A model generated the notes under the pieces. That model searched no databases. It worked only from the letters and a program-made list of their open reading frames with translations, and had not been told where the DNA came from. Below are positions 7,371-10,848 of a DNA stretch of 10,848 nt, in pieces. Origin of the DNA: Euperipatoides rowelli (lineage: Eukaryota; Onychophora; Udeonychophora; Euonychophora; Peripatopsidae); NCBI GenBank assembly GCA_003024985.2, contig PXIH01S0042069.1. The stretch is one strand, 5' to 3'. Each line of letters starts with the position of its first letter. The stretch's first letter is position 1. The translations under genes were made by a program, and so were the position numbers.

Positions 7371-8547
7371 AAGAAAAAAGGCTATCATGAAGTTTATATC
7401 AAAATGCTAAGAAAAAGCCTCATAATAAGAACATTTCTATTTATTAGCTATTATTTTTTCTATTAATTATAAATGATATACTGTACATTATATACAGTAC
7501 TAACGAGGCATGTTCATCATTAGATATTTTCAGTTGGTTTCATTACATTATAACATGATCATGTGATCACTTAATTTCATAAACAAACAATAGGTTAGTC
7601 TTCCATAAAAACCTCAGGGTAGATCCTGAGCAGCAGCAAAGTACTCGATAAAATAATTACCACGCTTTATGCAACAATAATTCTGATACAAGTGAAGATT
7701 AAAGTATAACTGATGAATCAAACGTGTAAAAAAAAATTGTTATATTTCAAAAAGACAGTGACATTATCTAAATACAGCATTAGTTCAGTTAAGGGACCGT
7801 TGCAGTACTGCTGCAATAAATATTCATATACGATGTACTCTCTTTCCAGATTGCAGCTGAAAAAGAAAAATACCAATTAACTAGCCCTTTAATTGTGGCT
7901 AAAAATTCACAATTGAAGCAATAACTTTTTTTTGTTCACCATTTTAAAAAACGAATTGTACGAACCCAACTCTCAAGCATGGTAAAAATGTTTGTAACGA
8001 AATGTCCAAGATTTACAAAACTAAAGCGATGACAAACAGAAAAAGTGCAAATAATTAAAAAACTTTGCTATCGACAAACACTCCATTATTTTTAGTACAA
8101 ATCAATAATTTTTAATGAAAATCAGTGAAAATTTATTACTTTTATGGAGCTACAAGTGTAGATCAATTCCTTACAATATTTCCATTCCACTAATACTCAG
8201 ACCTCCCATTTAAATTCAACTTTAACAATTATTTCTTTAATCAATTATAATATTTATTTTCTTAATTGCCTTTTGAACACATCAATTTTACAATGGAATT
8301 TCAAGTTGTTATGTAATCTATATAATATAAATCAATATACTAAAGAACATTTCCATCTATGGATATCACAAATGAAATGTTACGATTGAATATACAATAT
8401 AAACTATAAAAGCAATAATACTGTAGCTAAGGCATACGGACATAAATATAATGTTGGCAGTGTTAAATTATAATGCAACACCAAATGGCCATCACCCTTA
8501 GAGATGAAAATGGACAGAAATCTGATATGATGTTAATATCGATGGTG

Positions 8548-8586
8548 AATAGGGTTAGAGGCCCTTGCTTGACACCCAACCCTATT
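8548..8586 (+). repeat. 9-bp perfect stem with 21-nt loop
   Basis: AATAGGGTT at 8548-8556 is exactly complementary to AACCCTATT at 8578-8586. The loop contains GC-rich GAGGCCCTTGC, unusual in this AT-rich intron. No RNA family is recognised. Confidence 0.6.
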
Positions 8587-8677
8587 TTAAATGCTTAGTT
8601 TATAGGGAACTACAAAGAAAATAATTAAAGAACGATTAAGTCAAAACCAGGACATTTCAGTTTATGTCCCAAAATAA

Positions 8678-9012
8678 AAACACAGGAATCATCAGAAATA
8701 CAAACAACTCTTTGTAATACGAACAAACAATGAAAGTGAACTGCAGCATAACGGTATACACCTGAAAACTAGATTAAATAATAAACCACAAGGAGAGACT
8801 TATGAGGATGAAGACCAAGTACTGAAAATAAATTACAGCATAACTACATAGACCTAAATCCCCGATTAAATAACACTCCACAAATAGAGGTTTATGAAGA
8901 GGAAAGTCTCAGCATGGAAAATGTAACCCAGACCAAAAATATTGAATATGTTTCAAAGAAAAAGACAATTACAGTATCGGTTCCAAAAGTGAGTGTTAAA
9001 TCCACAAAGTAA
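8678..9012 (+). pseudogene. Coding-like relic with two tandem 31-codon units
   Basis: One frame is open from 8678 to 8848, ending at TAG 8849-8851; a second is open from 8812 to TAA at 9010-9012. The first contains LQHNGIHLKTRLNN and the second LQHNYIDLNPRLNN, followed in both by PQ.E.YE.E. They are successive copies of a 93-base unit (8741-8832 and 8833-8925); the first copy lacks one base near 8815, which accounts for the frame change. Many differences between copies are silent (CTG/TTA, CTG/CTA, AGA/CGA, AAT/AAC, GAG/GAA), as expected of sequence once under protein-level selection. The second frame continues to VPKVSVKSTK and stop. I do not recognise the protein. It has no evident splice sites fitting the host gene, so a captured exon, transposon ORF fragment or processed gene remnant are the options. 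Confidence 0.5.
8741..8925 (+). repeat. Tandem duplication, two units of 92/93 bp
   Basis: Unit 1 starts CTGCAGCATAAC at 8741, unit 2 starts TTACAGCATAAC at 8833. Shared blocks include CAGCATAAC, GATTAAATAA, CCACAA, TTATGA and GAAAAT in the same order and nearly the same spacing. The units are clearly diverged, so the duplication is not recent. Confidence 0.75.
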
Positions 9013-9051
9013 ATTGATTTGTGAACATTTGAAGTCTGAACAGTAAGACTT

Positions 9052-9102
9052 AAAAAAAAAAAAAACTTGGAAAGCAGAATGGTTAATAAAAAAAAAAAAA
9101 TC
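9052..9102 (+). repeat. Poly(A) tracts
   Basis: Two long adenine runs about 25 bases apart (around 9052-9065 and 9089-9100) lie roughly 40 and 77 bases after the stop of the coding-like relic. They could be the tail of a retroposed copy, or ordinary homopolymers, which are common throughout this window. Confidence 0.55.
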
Positions 9103-10163
9103 AAACGTAAACATGTTAAGGGCATACAAGTTTATTTACAGCAGGTACTGTAAGTATGCAGATATGATGAATCGTGGACATTCGCATTGGAAAGAGTGGC
9201 TGTTTGGAATTGAATAAAAATAAGTATTATTTACGTGTTTATTGTGTTAGTAGTATAATGTCTATAGAAAATATATTTAGTACATTGACTACTTCATCCA
9301 GATTGAGGCCAGTTTCATAAGCTTGCAGACTGACTATTTCAATAAGTTTATTAATGTAGGATCAAAGATTATATTAAATAATATTTTATTGGCGTACTGA
9401 ATATTATTTTGCCCAACAATAACATGAATTTGATTAATAATGATTATTATTTATGACATAATGCCAAAATTGCTATGTTGTATTACAGCTAAGCTCTGCT
9501 TCAAGCTTTTAAACATAAGCTACTCAAGTCTTGAGGACCTTATAGCCTGTTAATGAACATTGTGCAGCAATAAATTTTAATTTATATAATTTTTTTTTAA
9601 TGGTTTAAAAATCGAAATATTGCTAAAAGCAACTTTTCAAAATCTCTATTTACCACTTATTTTTAGTCAGTAATATACTGTTTTTTTTTCACTATATTTT
9701 TTTAAACACTTGACAAGGCTCCAATTGGTGATGTCACTGAGCTATATTACTTTGTTGGCCCAACCATTTACGATAGTAATTGTCACAATAGTCACAGTTC
9801 ATTTCATCTCTATCATACATGATAAAAATAGCATTAAACTAGCAAAACATTGTCACTAATACTTGTAAGAAAAATAAGAAGAAAAAAAACATTTTCTCTT
9901 ACTTTCTTACCTCCCCACTTGTAGTAATGGCACATACTGTATTTGTAATTTTTTTTAAAAAAATGTAAATAGCATTACTCTGATATCCTCAAATTTTTCA
10001 AAAATAAATATTGCCATTAAATTATTATATAAATTGATTTATTTATTATAGAACAATTCAAGTCAGATCTTATATTTATCTAGGAAATTTACACATTCTT
10101 CAAATATTTTATAAAATTCATTTATGTATAGGGCTTACAAAATTTTTTTTTTTTTTTACTCAG

Positions 10164-10296
10164 AACCATTCAATTAGTTCATAATGGTGTTCAAAGTAGT
10201 CCAAATATCGAGAATTGGTGGCATTGTTCTTATGGAGCTCATCCCAAGGAATTCATGGTAGCTTCGAGGTCATCTTTCATTATGAAAGATTTGAGG
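10164..10296 (+). CDS. TAF1C: TAF1C-like gene, internal exon C (133 nt)
   Basis: This exon follows a strong T17-ACTCAG acceptor and ends at TTGAGG before GTAAGA. Its first base completes the Gln codon begun by CA of exon B, then 44 codons are open, beginning TIQLVHNGVQSS and including the block NWWHCSYGAHPKEFMVASR and the end SSFIMKDLR; the exon ends in phase 0. The pattern W-x2-C-x3-A-HP, a small-residue strand, then D-L-R closely resembles what I remember of TAF1C (WCEFTAHP... MLD), and is the best evidence for the gene name. The other two frames contain stops. Exons A-C together give 107 residues of a protein that is usually several hundred residues or longer, so most of the gene is outside the window. 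Confidence 0.75.
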
Positions 10297-10758
10297 GTAA
10301 GATATTTTTTTAAAATTAAAATCAGTGCATCTTCATTTACTCTTTTCAACTACAAAAGAAATAGTAACATCAGACTTATTGTAATACTCTAATTCTTTTT
10401 CATGGAGTTATAATGTTGCCAATTTCGGATTCTAAAGTTTAGTGTTCTATTTACTGCAGGCTAAATCTTAAGCATCTTTTCATTTATAGATCTATTTTTT
10501 TAAATTCCACCCATCCCTCGTTTTTTCTTTTTTAAATTAATAAAAAACTGAATATCCTTACACTGATAGTAATGATTGTGTGATAAAGGTATCTTAACTA
10601 AACATGATTTTAAATGGGAATGATCGATTCAGTAATTGTATAGTTCAATATTATTTTTTACTCCGATTTTTTTTTTTTTTAATTAATTTGGAGAATCTAT
10701 TTTTGTATATTGTGGAAAAATCCTTTGATCTTAAAAAAAAAATATTGTCAAACTTTAC
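10297..10758 (+). other. Start of the intron after exon C
   Basis: Begins GTAAGA at 10297 and continues past the window end. AT-rich with T runs (for example 10667-10680) and an A run near 10732. I see no gene, repeat family or RNA in this part. Confidence 0.7.
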
Positions 10759-10848
10759 TTAACCCTTTCCACTCCAAAGTCGAATCTCAGTCGACAAATT
10801 TCAATTAGCATTTCCCCTCCAAAGTCGACTGAGAGTCAAATTTATTTC
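10759..10848 (+). mobile_element. Possible terminus of a TTAA-flanked (piggyBac-like) element
   Basis: TTAA at 10759-10762 is followed directly by CCCTTTCCACTCC, the arrangement found at piggyBac-type ends (TTAA target plus CCC-starting terminal repeat). Inside are two similar units: CTCCAAAGTCGA at 10772-10783 and again at about 10817-10828, each followed by TCAG/GAGAGTC-type palindromic sequence and AAATTT. Subterminal GTCGAC-containing repeats of this kind are familiar from such elements and their MITEs. Only one end is present, so this is tentative. Confidence 0.4.

Larger units (their letters stand above)
5563..10163 (+). other. Intron between exons B and C (4601 bp)
   Basis: Runs from GTAAGT to a T17 tract followed by ACTCAG at 10163. 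Most of it is AT-rich sequence in which I recognise nothing: this applies to 5563-6170, 7150-7310, 7370-8540 and 9013-10140. An open stretch at 6492-6701 has no protein signature and overlaps an inverted repeat. Items listed separately are the direct-repeat pair, the (TA)n tract, an inverted repeat, a cryptic terminal exon candidate, a hairpin and a coding-like tandem relic. Exons B and C read across cleanly, so no further coding exon is needed here. Confidence 0.78.

Noticed and set aside
7550-7570. Palindromes CATGATCATG and GTGATCAC
   Set aside because: Short and expected by chance in this length; no repeated or positional support.
8892-9125. 77-codon minus-strand open frame
   Set aside because: It is antisense to the tandem coding-like relic and the A tracts, which give its Phe/Leu-rich content.
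9160-9240. Possible C/D-box snoRNA starting at ATGATGA
   Set aside because: No D box (CTGA) at a suitable distance and no terminal stem.
1-10848. tRNA genes or a CRISPR array
   Set aside because: No cloverleaf with A and B boxes was seen on either strand; no regularly spaced repeats exist, and the context is a eukaryotic intron.

Overview
The window is AT-rich animal DNA carrying an internal stretch of one intron-containing nuclear gene on the + strand. Three consecutive coding exons (980-1097, 5491-5562, 10164-10296) have canonical AG/GT borders and join in phase without a stop. The 107-residue conceptual product fits the middle (beta-propeller-like) region of TAF1C, the TBP-associated subunit of the RNA polymerase I factor SL1/TIF-IB. 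This assignment comes from remembered family motifs (a VRS box, a VSPxLP box, and a W-x2-C-x4-HP box), not a search. Large introns, Copia and mariner debris and A/T homopolymers suggest an invertebrate. I cannot name the species; an arthropod is plausible.

Layout: 1-979 is intron with no recognised gene. Exon A is at 980-1097. The next intron (1098-5490) opens with a 138-base stretch lacking C on the + strand (1182-1319), followed by a decayed Ty1/copia retrotransposon in the same orientation as the host gene. That element has a probable 5' LTR remnant, a primer-binding site matching the anticodon arm of initiator tRNA-Met, and broken gag, protease, integrase and reverse transcriptase regions. 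It ends inside the RT, so RNase H and the 3' LTR are missing. A 456-bp internally deleted mariner (2544-2999, minus orientation) lies inside the Copia protease-integrase linker, flanked by TA. Exon B is at 5491-5562.

The second intron (5563-10163) is mostly featureless AT-rich sequence. It holds a frame-compatible cryptic terminal exon candidate (6959-7058), a hairpin, a diverged direct-repeat pair, a (TA)n tract, and a coding-like relic with two tandem 31-codon units (8678-9012). Exon C is at 10164-10296. The last intron ends in what looks like one terminus of a TTAA-flanked, piggyBac-like element running off the window.

Only the host exons look functional. The Copia and mariner copies are dead, with stops, frameshifts and catalytic-site losses. 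I found no convincing new biological system. The items most worth checking are the nested insertion, the 31-codon tandem relic, the roughly sevenfold excess of TACTGTA/TACAGTA, and the C-free tract.
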